Origin: Miscanthus floridulus
Lineage: Eukaryota > Streptophyta > Magnoliopsida > Poales > Poaceae
DNA: 64,000 nucleotides
Reading direction: 5' to 3'
Assembly (NCBI RefSeq): GCF_019320115.1
Contig: NC_089581.1
Coordinates: 11,223,707 to 11,287,706 of the forward strand
The number at the start of each line of letters is the position of its first letter. Within the stretch, counting starts at the first letter, position 1. Shown here in pieces: positions 1 to 12,734 of this stretch. The notes under the pieces were generated by a model that made no database searches, was not told the DNA's origin, and saw only the letters and a program-made list of their open reading frames with translations. Made by a program: the position numbers and the translations under genes.

Positions 1-373
1 ATAACTGGTCACCTAATTGAGTTCAATGTACAAGATGACACATGACTTTCAACAAATTTGTAGGTGCAACATCACCCTCCTCACACCACACAAACACAAC
101 AATTGCCGGTCACTTAAGTTCCTTCACCAGCACATTTAATTTCAGACCACATCATCCAATCTTATTTTAACCAGACTCATATTTACATCGCAAGGGTCAA
201 AAATGATTGGCATTGCAAACAAGAAAGCACCGGATACTCTGAGTGACTGCAGAAAGGGAAGAACAGAAAACCACACTCATCTGTGACTATAGCATGGACG
301 GGAAAGGTGGACAGTTAGATTCCTACATGACCAAGGTAAATACAGATCTACATTCATGGGGACCATTTAGTGA
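1..373 (-). other. 3' UTR and downstream flank of the At1g01500-like gene
   Basis: This stretch lies downstream of the stop codon of the first minus-strand gene. It probably holds that gene's 3' UTR and its polyadenylation region. No convincing reading frame of its own is visible; the plus-strand frame starting at 243 runs antisense through the gene's last exon. Confidence 0.4.
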
Positions 374-2740
374 TCAGGGCAGTCGCCGCCTGAAGTTCCT
401 ACTGGTGCTTTGGTATGTACGAACCAGCAGGCCGACACCCAATCCGATACCCACACACACGCCAAGGCCGATTCCAACTCCAACACGGACACCAGCATTA
501 AACCATGAAAGCTCACCGTCCTCACCCTCTAGAAAGTCCTGCCTTGAGTACAAACTGTTATAGTCAACATCAACATCCGTCTCAGATTTGGAATCCTGGA
601 ATTCTGATACCTGAAACGAGTAACAGGAAAGATAAGGATAGTATTATATGTCAGTGACATATATCATAAATGTGAACTCCATGCTTTGTATAGGATATAT
701 AGGATCCATTGGCTTAAAGAATATGTTCCTGAAGTGGCCTACAACTAAGTGTAAGCTAATGTGGTGAATGTTGTATCCATGAATAAAGTGAACACTTTTG
801 CAATGTTGTACAGGAGAGCCCAATAACCTTCATTTGGACATTAATATCCAGAGTACTATCCAAATTCACAGGTGAATTTCCAATTTCCATCAAGAAATCA
901 TCTTCCCATATAAAATCAGCACTATACAATAAAAGTTTTTTTTGTTGAATCACTATAGCAGTAAAGCTGGTCTTTCGAGTAATCAGACAACTTCTTAGCA
1001 GAGCAAACAATCTCCCTTCAGACCCTCTATCCTTATGCATTTACCATTAATCTCATTTGTATAGTTGCAGTAGACAAAATCATATCGCAGCAAATTTGAA
1101 AACACGATTCCATTGTTGAAGGTCAAAATTCATCAATTGTAGCCCTGGGAGTGCCATAGAAGATAGGAAACTATATCCTATGGTACAGTAGAAATCAGCT
1201 ACCTAAGCTCCCAGTTTCAATGGGCATAACCTATGAGCACGGCAGACATGAGCACAGAGCACCTTTGAATATTCAAGCCTTCTACAGTCAATTTATCTGA
1301 TGGCCATGTACACCAGCAATTGGACGTACATGTACATGAATTCACCAAACACAAATTGATCGAAGGACCTACTTGTTCGTGTTTGACAACACAACAAATT
1401 TTTTATTGGGAGATAGGTATTGAGCTCATGTAATGACTGCTATGAGGTTCATTTCTATCTCCTAGTCGTCCTCATAAAAGAGTAACCATGCATCAAGTCA
1501 GCTACAACATTCATATTTTCAGTTTTTTCTAGTTCTAGAAGCAAATGCAACTTACGACTGATCAACCATGAACCAAGATACCAATATGAGGTAAAGTTTC
1601 TTTCATATTCTATAAATGAGAATAAGTTTGCAGTGGTTTTCATATGGAAGCTATGTGTAAAGTGAGCATTAACATGAGAAATGATATAAATACGGTGATA
1701 TGTCCTGTAATAGCAATGCAACAACACATATATACATAGGAAATAAAGTTAATTGATCGTATTTGCTGAAACAATCCTTTTTGTCACATGTTGGATGAGC
1801 ATGGTCAAAGTGAGTAAATCAACAAGTAGTTAACAGCAAACAAGTTACATTTCATTGCTGTTTCTTATAGTGAATGATTCGCAGTTGTTTCATAAGTCAT
1901 AACTGCGGCTGGGGGAGTCCCTTAAAGCCAAAATAGTTCAGAGCTCCCAAGTGAGTGTCAAGCATAAGACAGAATTTGTATGCTTCAGGCAAAAAAAAGG
2001 TCCACATGTGAGATTGTAGTTGGATAAAAGCATTCGAGAAAGGTCACTGTACAGATGGTAAGTACCTTCAAAGTGTCCTCAGCTGACTCTTCCTTCTGTT
2101 GTTCGGTTGCTTCATTCTCAGGGATGGAATCAAGCTTTAGTTTCATTTCAGACTTCCTTCGTGATATAAGCTGAATTGTCTTTGTTAATATGATAGGTGT
2201 ACCAGAGAAAGTTCCAGCAACATAAACCTCAATCATAGGTTGTACATATTCCGAGCCATTGGACAGCTTTCCCTTCAAGAAGCCATTGCATGATGTGGAT
2301 GACTGACACTTCATATTCCATCTCTTGCTGCTGTTCTTTGATTCCCCAACTACTCCATTGGCATTGCATAAATCTAGATCTCCTGTGAGCAAGAGATCAT
2401 TCTTATCAAACACTTGGAACCTCACACTCCCTGTCATCCGTATGTTATCTGTGCTGACAAATGTAGCTTCCTCTGTCTTTTTGTCAACCCTGTCCCTCCT
2501 CAGTGAGGAGGATATGAACTCAGTATGCATGCTGCTCCGCTGGCCATTCACCTCGATAACTGTATCAGGTGACAGAGGGATGTGGTTCAGCGTGAGATGC
2601 TCCGGCGCAGACTCATCCACCACACAGTTGCTTACCCTAATATAGAACACCTTTAAGTCAAGCCACGGTGAAGACCTTGGCGCATAAAGCGGGTGCATGA
2701 TAATCTTCCTCGCAGCCTCAAAAGCCACCCCGTCGCCCAT
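374..2740 (-). CDS. At1g01500-like protein of unknown function (two coding exons, 303 aa)
   Basis: Coding exons are 2066..2740 (starts MGDGVAFEAARK) and 374..610 (ends RRRLP then TGA). The intron at 611..2065 has GT/AG ends on the minus strand, and the join is in frame after ...EDTLK. The product matches the conserved plant family of Arabidopsis At1g01500, whose biochemical role is not established. Residues 1-225 form the conserved soluble part, with motifs such as SPWLDLKVFY and RRDRVDKKTEEATF. Residues about 265-288 are a Gly/Val/Ile-rich hydrophobic stretch followed by a basic tail (NFRRRL), which suggests a C-terminal membrane anchor. Reading through the donor gives a false 251-residue end. 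An AG directly before the ATG (TTGCAAG) suggests an intron in the 5' UTR. No damage is visible. The gene structure is sure; the function is unknown. Confidence 0.9.
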
Positions 2741-3660
2741 CTTGCAATAATATCAAATCGACACAATTCCTTATCGCATTGGCACGGGCAATATGTAGAT
2801 TACACTAAAAGGAACTGTTTCTGCAGCCTCAAAAAACAGTTCGATTCCACTAACTGCAAAAGCAACGTTGAAAAGGCTTAGCACCAGAGTATCAACAAAG
2901 TTTATTTTGTTAGATTATTAGAGCGACCCAAACTTGGCCACAAATTTACTCACAGGCTATCCAAGATGCAAAATTTTGCTAGACTTGCATTAAAAGCAAG
3001 ACCAATCGGCCACAGATGCACCCACACATAACATATAGAACTCTAATTCCAAAAGTAGAAGTAAACAGAACACAAAAATAGCTAATTGATCAGAAGAATA
3101 ATTGCTACCGCTCACACAGGACTTTGAACCCAAAAAAAAATATCAATTCTCCGAATCGAATCTCAAAAGGAGCGGAGATGACGTGGGGGTGAACCTCCAA
3201 CGAAATTCAGAAAACAAACAGGATTTAGCGGTCGCCAAATTAACAAACTGAACGGATTGGAGCACGATTCCAGAAATTAGAGAACGATTTGGACTCGATT
3301 GCTCCAACCAAAGAAAACGAAGACAAGGGCCGAGCTCATCTTACAACGATCGATCAAAGCACGAGGGGGTCCCTTACCACAACGGATGGATCAATCCGAA
3401 GTCCGAATGGATCGGCCCACCGCGCGCCCCGGTCCAGCAGCGGAGCGCAGAGCCGACAAGCTCGAGCGCACCCGGGTGCAGAAGCAGAGCGCAGAGCCGA
3501 CAAGCGGAAGGAGGCTCGGGGGATGCGTGCGGCGGCGCGGTTAGGAGCATGGGTTGTGGCCGGGATGCGCGAGGGCAGAGCGAGGCGCAAGCGGACGAGG
3601 GGATCAGGGGAGGAACAAGTCCGGAGGACGCCGGGAGCCCGGGACGGCAATAAAAAAATC
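2741..3660 (-). promoter_or_regulatory. 5' UTR, leader intron and promoter of the At1g01500-like gene
   Basis: The gene's ATG is directly preceded by an acceptor-like TTGCAAG, so the 5' UTR is probably split. The GC-rich block at about 3370-3655 is the best candidate for the non-coding first exon and core promoter, and 2760-3370 is AT-rich like an intron. Short frames on both strands in the GC-rich block look like chance. The 18-bp segment GAGCGCAGAGCCGACAAG occurs twice, about 46 bp apart, near 3440 and 3486. Confidence 0.45.
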
Positions 3661-4309
3661 TAAAACAATTTTATTTGTAAGTTTTTTCTTTTTGGCGAAG
3701 TTGAAGGGGATAGATTTAATTAAAATTAACTTTTTTTTCTGCCACTATATAAAATCGCCGGTAAGAACAGAATGGCTTTCGCCATCCGTGCCCACAAATC
3801 CAATGGACCGATTTTTTTGCCGAAATTCATTGCCAATACACGTGGACCGGGGTGCGGCACGTCGGCACCTGCCACTGCCAGTTCACGCCTCAATCCTCCA
3901 AAATATCTCTCTCGCCATCAGTCCGAGAAGATTAATTGAGGCAGGAAATTTTTTTGCCTTTTTTTTCTTCTTCATTCAAAAACTCCTATCCATGAGGCTG
4001 CTTGTTTGGATTCAATTTGCCAGGTCACCCACCACGGATAGAGTGGTGAGGAAATGCCGAAATGCGTCATGCGTGGTCTTGATGAATGTTCGAGACTTTC
4101 CAAAAATATTATGTAATCAAAATACGATCCCTTTGACATAAAAAAATATGATCCCTTTCCAGACACGAGGACCTTTATTTAAAATTAAAATGCCTTGTGA
4201 CATCATTTTATTTTCTTTTATCAGATTTCCAAAATCTAAGAGAAAGATATGCATTATATACCGGTATTTGTTATCAGATTTCCAAAAGGTATATATGATG
4301 GCTACTCCG
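3661..4309. other. Intergenic stretch without a recognised gene
   Basis: AT-rich sequence with homopolymer runs. Frames on both strands are short, low-complexity and without family resemblance. I see no gene, RNA gene or clear transposon end here. Confidence 0.5.
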
Positions 4310-4599
4310 ACACGATAACACTATCGTGCGGGCGTCCGTTCCGTCCGGACGGACCCGCACAAGAACGACTCGACCACGCGGCGCCCTTTATCCGCTCGAC
4401 TCCCTCCCATCCCGTGTCCTGTGACTGCCGCACTCACTCTCACTCTGCTCACCCGCTCCTCCACTCTCTCGCTACTGGCATGCCGCGCTCGCGCGTCGCC
4501 ACCCCTCCCTCCCTTCCTCCCTCCGCGACCTCCATGCCACCAGAGAGGAGGGCGACGACGACGGCTTCCGACAAGCCGCACTCCCTCCACAACCTTCGT
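4310..4599. repeat. GC-rich left flank of the nested repeat block
   Basis: Begins near a short palindromic stretch (CGATAACACTATCG) followed by GC-rich sequence. About 45 bp at 4535-4580 (starting GCCACCAGAGAGGAGGGCGA) closely match 23019-23063 on the far side of the interrupted Gypsy LTR. The segment therefore probably belongs to the older repeat that was the Gypsy insertion site. I cannot assign it to a named family. Confidence 0.4.
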
Positions 4600-5611
4600 T
4601 GTGGCAGAACCGCCTAATCTAATACCTCCCAGGAGCGCTCGTCTTTCATTAGACACTAAGTACTCAGGGGACAACACTAAATCACTCGGTTTCATTGGGC
4701 ACACCTCAGGGGAGAACCCGAAAATCCATATTTTTCCATCAGGATCATAAATGAGATAATAAAGCTTACATTATTTTTAACTATTTCTTACATCACTTTT
4801 AATACAACATCAGAGTATAATATTTATTATTATAACAGCGGAATGTAATCATATTATCAGAGTTATGAACATTTTAAATTGACAGCGGAATATAACATGT
4901 AATCAGAATTACAGCAGAAATAATTAGCTATTTATGGCATGATGAAGTATTGATATATAAACTACGACAACAGATTATGAAACTTTCATTTATAAAAGCA
5001 TTTGGTGAGAGTTATAAATAACAACTACGATCGCAGCGTAAAGGAACCCTCGCTGAGCCCACCAGGAGGTATCCACACACAAAAGTCAGCTCTAGCCTCC
5101 ACCTATCACCTGCAACAGGGGGAATAAAACCCTGAGTACTTAATTATACTCAGCAAGACTTACCCGACAGGAGAAAAGAAAAGACTCCAAGGATATGCAA
5201 GGCTATCTAGCTGGTGGGTTTATTGTATTTGCAGAAAGCATTACTAAACGTGCGTCCTTATATTCAATTTTTATTAATAGCCGCATTGGTTTATTAACTA
5301 ACCATTCTATGTAAGCACCTGTGCTACTTTCAAGCAGGTGGTAAGCAATCAGAGTTTCTTTTTCCATTCCATCTTTCCTCTTTCAGTTCTTACTACGGTG
5401 CTAGACACGAAACAAGCCATACCAGATTGCTCGGCTATTCATGAATCAATGCCCCCAGCTGGGTACCCCAAAAATACACGCCCTACTTGTACCCAGGGCA
5501 CAAGCAGGACCAACCCATCACCCTCATGTCCTAGAGTCCTAGGTCCCCGTCCAAACTAGGACTCCAAGCCCCCGCCCCTGAGTCCCAGACTCAGTGTGGT
5601 GTAAGGACCTC

Positions 5612-7516
5612 TGAAAGCTCTAGTTTGATTTTGGTTAATTGATGAAACCCTAAGTACTAACCTAGTTTATCAAAGTGATTATGAGATAGGTAGTACTACT
5701 CTAAGTGATGAAGCAATGGCGAAGATCATGACGATGGTGATGGCATGATGATGATCAAATGCTTGAACTTAAAAAGAAGAAAGAGAAAAACAAAAGGCTC
5801 AAGATAAAGGTATAAATAGTATAAGCTATTTTGTTTCCGTAATCAAGACACTTAGCGAGTGTGATCATATTTAGGTTAGATAGCCGTACTATTAAGAGGG
5901 GTGAAACTCGTATTGAAATGCGGTTATCAAAGTGCCACTAGATGCTCTAACTCATTGCATATGCATTTATAATCTAGTGGAGTGCTAACACCCTTGAAAG
6001 TATTTGTGAAAATATGCTAACATATGTGCATAAGGTGATACACTTGGTGGTTGGCACATTTGAGTAAGGGTTAGAAACTTCATCGGCGCCCTATACAGAA
6101 AAGACAGGGGTTCATAGAGTGACCGGACGCTGGTGGTGCAGTGACCAGATGTTGGGTTTAGAGTCCGATCAGTGTCAGCAGTAAGCACACGGTCTCGGTC
6201 TCATGACCGGACGCTGGCGTGTAAACTGACTGGACACTCATGGTCTGAGTCCGGTCAATGCTGACGTACGCTGACGTAAGGCGCACAGAGGAAATGTTGA
6301 GTGACCGGACGCTGGGTGAGTCCGGTCGAGCATGACCGGACGCATCTAGTCGTGAAATTTCGCGTTTGGGACCTTACTGGAAACGACCGGACGCTGAGGT
6401 CCTGCGTCCGGTCACTTTCTAACTGACGCATCCAATCATCACTTGACCGTTGAGATCGGGCGATCGACGTTTGAAGCCGATGACACGTGGCAAGCATCGA
6501 GCGATCAGACGCTGGGGTCCTGTGTCCGATCGAACTGACCGGAGCGTCCGGTCACCCCATGTTGTGCCCAATAAAGGAGTACAGCGGTTCTATTTTATGG
6601 GGGCTTCTATTTAAGCCATATGGCTGGCTTAAGCTCATTCTCTTGGTTATTTGCATTGACATAACAACCTTATGAGCTTAGCCAAAGCCCTTCCACTTAT
6701 CTCTATCATTGTTTCATCATTATTGTGAGATTGGGAGAGAATCTAAGCACATTGCTTGAGTGATTACATCTAGAGGCACTTGGCATTCGTGTTTTGCTGC
6801 GGGATTCACTTGTTACTCTTGGTGGTTGCTGCCACCTAGATGGCTTGGAGCAGCGAGGATCGTTGAGCAGAGATTGGTGATTGTCTCCGGCTCTGATCAT
6901 AGTGATTGTGAGGGGTCTTGTGCCTTCCTCGGTGGAGAGCCGAAAGGTAACTCTAGTAGATTGCTCGTGTCATTGAGTTACCTCACTTGTGGGTAGGTTC
7001 TTGCGGTGTCCAATTATGTGGACGAGGTTCGTGCAACACCTCTTAGCCACCAAACCACCAAGTGTTGGTTGACACAACAGGGACTAACGTGCCGGCAAGT
7101 ACGTGAACCTCGGGAGAAAAATTGGTTGTCTCTTGCCCTTTGGTATTCTCCTGGTGATTGATTTAGTATTTATCTTGTGATTGGTTCACTCCTCTATACG
7201 GCGGTATAATCACCCTACCCACTCATTTATATTCTTGCAAACTAGTTGTGGCAAGCTTGCTTTGTTATTTTAAGTTCATCTAATAGAGCTCTTTAGAGTA
7301 GCAAGATTGAGAGCTCTTAGTGAGTAGTAACATTGCAAGTTATATGCCTAGTAATCATTCCAACTAGAATTGTTGGATAGGTGGCTTGCAACCCTTGTAA
7401 AGCTAGAGCAAGTTTACATTTTATTATTTGTCATACTAATCAAATTGCTCTAGTTGATTTATAGATTTTAAATAGGCTATTCACCCCCCCCCCTCTAGCC
7501 ATATTAGGACCTTTCA
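5612..7516 (+). mobile_element. Copia solo LTR, family A (1905 bp)
   Basis: Starts TGAAAGCTCTAG and ends TAGGACCTTTCA, the same ends as the LTRs of the full element at 8518-20812. It is flanked by a perfect 5-bp target duplication, ACCTC (5607-5611 and 7517-7521). There is no internal region, so this is a solo LTR left by recombination between two LTRs. It contains the family's cluster of GACCGGACGCTG and GCGTCCGGTC motifs at about 6120-6560. Frames inside it are short and not gene-like. Confidence 0.9.
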
Positions 7517-8517
7517 ACCTCCTCCACTAAAAAGAAACCCTGACAGTTGGTTCAAAAAGAGCCAGAATCAATAACAAGAGAGCAACAAGTCTTCCAAGCA
7601 CTTATACATAAGTATGTGCTCGGGATAATAAATCTGTGATTTGCCCATGATGCCTTATGCAACGATCGGTCCTTAACCGACACAGACAGGGAAAGCAGTG
7701 TAACCAAGCCATGCCCCGCGTCCACGGCGATACAACCTCTTACACCCACCAATACCCAAGCCATATCCCTATCTGGTCACCATTTTTTCTTTCCACCATT
7801 TATATTGTCCAAATGGTAATAATACAGTAATATATTTCCTATCTCTCGTGAGTGACAGCCATCACTCAACTTCTACCGGAGTCCTATAGCATAGCAATCT
7901 ATACGATCCTATCATACTAGTAAAACTCATAGGGTATATATATATATATATATATGCAAGTGGGTTTCATTCAACTCCTTTAAAACTTAATGCACAAATA
8001 TAATTTAAACTGTAGAAAAGTATGGGTTATGCATCGGGGCTTGCCTGGGTAAAATATAACCAAAAGTTAGTATTTGCATCTTCAGATCAGCCACCATCAT
8101 CTGAATAGAAAGCCTATTGCATCATCTCCTAGAGAGAATATCATTACACCATCTTCGGATTCCCAATCATCCTTCAATTGATCTGTTGATCCATCATCGT
8201 ACCTATATGATATGCAATGCGATGCAATGCAAGAAGTAATTAATCAACTGCAATCGTGACTTGTAAAAATACGATTTACGCCTCTCAAGTTAACGAGCTA
8301 GTTCTAACGATGATCGTACTTAGGCTACGTATACACGTGGTCGGATAAGGCGTTATTTCCCAACAATTAGTTTAGTTATATAAACCCAAGGTGTTTCTTT
8401 ATTTCATTCTATTAATTTAATCATTATTCAAAATAGGGCATCACTATCTATCTAGCAAACTAATTATTCTGGAGCTACAAAAAATACAGTGAATACCTAA
8501 TATTGCTAAGAGCCTAC

Positions 8518-11500
8518 TAAAAGCTCTAGTTTGGTTTTAGTTAATTGATGAAACCCTAAGTGCTAACCTAGTTCATCAAAGTAATTATGAGATAGGTAGC
8601 ACTACTCCAAGTGATGAAGCAATGACGAAGATCATGACAATGGTGATGGCATGGTGATGATCAAATGCTCAAACTTGGAAAAGAAGAAAAAGAAAAACAA
8701 AAGGCTCAAGGCAAAGATATAAAATATAGGAGCCATTTTATTTTAGTGATCAAGACACTTAGCGAGTGTGATCACATTTAGGATAGATAGCCGTACTATT
8801 AAGAGGAGTAAAACTTGTATCGAAATGCGGTTATCAAAGTGCCACTAGATGCTTTAATTCATTGCATATACATTTAGGATCTAGTGGAGTACTAACACCC
8901 TTGAAGATATTTGTGAAAATATGCTAACACATGTGCATAAGATGTTACACTTAGTGGTTATCATATTTGAGCAAGGGTGAAGAAGACAGAGGAGATGCCA
9001 GCGTCGATCAAGTGACCAGACGCTGGATCTGAATGCACCAAACGCTGGCTGTCTGCGTTTGGTCGCGCTGACCTAGCGGTACAGTAGCTAGGGTATACCA
9101 CCAGACGTTGGGCTGTGTCCGGTCGAGGTGGATCGGACGCGTTCGGTTGAGGAAAAATGGATTAAGACCCTTACTGCACTCGACCGGACGCTGAGGCTCC
9201 AGCGTTCGGTCAGTTTAGCCGGAGCGTCCGGTCAGCACATAGCCATTGTGATCTGACGGTTTAGTTTTTAACTCAGAGTGACATGTGGCATAAATCAGTG
9301 GACCGGACGCTGAGTCCAGGATCCGGTCAGTCTGACCAGAGCGTCCAGTCAAAGCACGTTTTGCCCAGTGAAGGGGTATAACGGCTCTATTTGATGGGGC
9401 TTCTATTTAAAGCCCCTTGGCCGGCTGAAGCTCTAACTCTTACACATTTTCATTAACATAGCAACCTTATGAGCTTAGCTAAAGCCCTCCCACTCATCTC
9501 CATCATTGATCCATCATTATTGTGAGATTGGGAGAGAATCAAGTGGATTGCTTGAGTGATTGCATCTAGAGGCACTTGGTATTCGTGTTGCGCTGCAAAT
9601 TTCGTTTGTTTCTCTTGGTGGTTGCCACCACCTAGATGGTTGGAGCAGCGGTGGAGGATCAGCATGAGTTGGTGATTGTTCGTGGCCGCCTTCGGTGATT
9701 GTGAGGGGAGTTGTATCTTCCCCAGCAGAGTGCCGAAAGGTAACTCTAGTAAATTGCTCGTGTAAAAGGTCCTTGTTTGGTTTTGGTAATTGAGTGACAA
9801 CTTAGGTGGACTAATTATGTTTATATGAGATATACAGGTGATTAGTCCATAGGTACATGTATGTGAGCAACATATGCCATGAAGGTGAAAATGGCTTGGA
9901 GATGTTGCAAAGCTCACATGTGATGATGAAGGAGCTTATTGCACATGAGACATGACATTGAGTCATGTGATCAAGGTGGAGAAGATCAAGACAAGACTTG
10001 GCTTGATGGACCGGTTGCAAGCGTGAAGGGCAAGTCGAAGGCTTTAGAGTGATGGACCACGTGGCGGTGAAGCTTGAGCAAGACTTGGTGTCGACGGACG
10101 ATGGCAACGGTGAAGAGCAAGTAGAGTCAAGATCGATGAACCAATATGATCATGTGATGATATGAAGTGGATCATATCATTGTTGATCGTGTTGGTGCAT
10201 GTGTTGCATCGACATTGAAGGAGATGGAATGGAATGCATAAGGCAAAGGTATAACCTAGGGCATTTTATTTTACCGGTCATAGGTGTGTAGAGAAGTTTA
10301 TGACCAGGTTTAGGATAGATGGCCGCACTATCAAGAGGGGCAAACTTATTTGCATATTGGTCATCTAGTGCCACTCGAGTGATCTAACTTTGCATTGTCG
10401 CTAGGATCGAGTGGCGTGGCAAGTTGAGTGGCTAACATCCTTTGGGAAATGATTATGAAAATGCTAACACATATACACATGGTGGTGTTGGCACATTTAC
10501 GAAGGAGGTGGTGTTTGCAAGGGTGAGATGGGTTTGGGTCGGGATTCGGCACTTTTGGGAAAATAGAATGCCTATTTTCTATTGCGCCGGATGCAAATTC
10601 TTGGTGGTTAGCTCATTGGAGCAAGGGTGAAGAAGTTAGAAGTGAAAACGAGTTGGTCGCGAAGATGCTAGCATCGGTCAACTGACCGGACGCTGGATCT
10701 GAATGCACCGGACGCTAAAAGGCTGCGTCCGGTCAGGCTGACGTACGGTGACGCAGTAGCTGGAATGTGACCGGACGCTGGCTACGTCCGATCACGTTCG
10801 ACCGGACATGTCCGGTCATGCTCGGGAGCTTACTGGAAACGACCGGACGCTGAGGGTTCAGCGTCCGGTCAGTTGAAGCTGCTGCGTCCGGTCAAGTCAA
10901 GTGACCATTGGGACCAGGACATGTGGTCATCTACGGGCGATCGAATGCTGAGGTCCAACGTCCGGTCAACTCGACCGGAGTGTCCGGTCGTCCCGACCGT
11001 TGCCCAGTGAAGGGGTAACGGCTAGTTTAGCCCTTGGGGCTATAAATAGAAGTGGCCTTCGGCCATGGCTGGTGCTGAGCACCTCAAGGGACTTAGTGTC
11101 CATGCTTGTGAGTGCTTGGGAGCCCTCCATCACACATATACTTGATAGTGATCATTCGATTGTGTGAGTGAGCGATTCTAGTGCGATTGTGTCGTGAGGT
11201 TACATCGAGTGGCACTAGGTGATCGAGTTGCAAGCCGGTGGTGCTTGTTACTCTTGGAGGTTGCCACCTCCTAGACAGCTTGGTGGTGGTCTCCGTCGAA
11301 GTGCGCAAGAAGCTTGTGCGGCGCTCCGGAGAGGTGCTTGTGAGGGGCATTGTGCTCGCCCCGCGGGAGCTGTGAAGAGCAACTCTAGTAAAGCATGTCA
11401 TTGAGCTACCCTCACTCAAGGGGTAGGTTCTTGCGGCGCCCGACGTGCGGGCTTAGCGGGTGATGCTAATTAGTCGCCGAACCACCAAGTGAGCGGTCGA

Positions 11501-12674
11501 CACAACGGGGACTAGCGTGTTGGCAAACACGTGAACCTCGGGAGAAAAATCATCGTGTCAACCTTATTCTTCCCGTTGGTTTGCATCCCCATTACACAAG
11601 CTTATAATTACTTTTATACATATTAAGCTTGTGTAGTTGCTCTTGTAATTAGATAGCTTGTGTAGCTTGCTAATTACCTTCTTGCTTGTGTAGCATAAAA
11701 GTAGCTCCCTTGTGTGGCTAATTTGGTTTTAGTAACCTTGTTAGTCACATTGCTTAGTTTGTGTAACTAAGTATTTGCGCTCTCTAATTAGGCATTGGTT
11801 GCCTTGTTATTGAGCATTGCTAGTGAGCATCGTTAGCTTTGTGCTTTTGCTTACTAGCATGTGTAGGAGCTTCCTTGTTGCTTAAAGTACTAGTGGCATA
11901 GGTTTGTGTAACCTTGCTCCTAGAATTGTTTAGGAGAGCTCTAACTAGCCCGGCACCTTTGTTGCATAATTGTTATCTTTGTAAGGTGCTAGTGAACATA
12001 TATAGTGGGGTATAGTCTTGGCTAGACCGATAGTTTTAATTCCGCATTTGTATCGGTTAGCCAACGTGATTAAGTTTTAGAAAAGACTATTCACCCCCCC
12101 TCTAGTCGCCATCTCGACCCTTCATCGTGTCATTGAGTTACCTCACTTGAGGGTTGGTTCTTGCGGTGTCCTATTGTGTGGATGAGGTTTGTGAAACACC
12201 TCTTAGCTGTCGAACCACCAAGTGTTGGTCGACACAATGAGGACTAGCATGTTGGCAAGCACGTGAACCTCGGGAAAAAAATCGGTTGTCTCTTGTCATT
12301 TGCTTTCTCCTGGTGATTGGCTTAATCTTCATCTTGTGATTGGTTTATTCCACTACACGGCGGTATAATCACCCTACTCACTTATTTACATTCTTGCAAA
12401 CTAGTTGATACAAGCTCTTTAGTGTAATTAGAATTGAGAGCTTGCTTTATTATTCATATTCATCTAGTTGAGCTCTTAGTGAGTAGTTACATAGCAAGTT
12501 TGGGTGCCTAAGTAATCTTTGCAACTAGAATTGTTGGATAGGTGGCTTGCAACCCTTGTAGAGCTAGAGCAAGTTTGCATTACACTATTTGTCATACTAA
12601 TCAAATTGCTCTAGTTGATTTATAGATTTTTAAATAGGCTATTCACCCCCCTCTAGCCATATTAGGACCTTTCA
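8518..12674 (+). repeat. 5' LTR of the Copia element (interrupted)
   Basis: Segments 8518-9762 and 12130-12674 together correspond to the 3' LTR at 19022-20812. Between them lies a solo LTR of another Copia family plus one copy of its target duplication. The LTR ends TTAGGACCTTTCA directly before the primer-binding site. Confidence 0.92.
9763..12124 (+). mobile_element. Copia solo LTR, family B, nested in the 5' LTR (2362 bp)
   Basis: The host LTR reads ...AATTGCTCGTG, then this element, then TCGTGTCATTGAG. The 5-bp target duplication TCGTG (9758-9762 and 12125-12129) is perfect, and the intact 3' LTR at about 20256 shows the unbroken sequence. It starts TAAAAGGTCCTTG (TG mutated to TA) and ends CGACCCTTCA. 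It resembles family A in its opening and in its C-rich stretch before the end, but it is longer and clearly distinct. It has its own GACCGGACGCTG/GCGTCCGGTC cluster at about 10680-11000. No coding part remains. Confidence 0.9.
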
Positions 12675-12676
12675 AG

Positions 12677-12689
12677 TGGTATCGGAGCC
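12677..12689 (+). other. Primer-binding site for initiator tRNA-Met
   Basis: TGGTATCGGAGCC starts 2 bp after the 5' LTR. It matches the complement of the 3' end of plant initiator tRNA-Met except for one A-to-G change. This is the usual minus-strand primer site of Copia elements. Confidence 0.85.
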
Positions 12690-12734
12690 GTGGTCACCGT
12701 TTGATTAAAGGCTTAACAACCTCGGTGTCAAATT

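Noticed and set aside
243..563. 106-codon plus-strand frame
   Set aside because: Antisense to the last exon of the At1g01500-like gene.
3289..3663. Overlapping 81-124-codon frames on both strands
   Set aside because: GC-rich leader or promoter region of the first gene with internal short repeats. No family motif.
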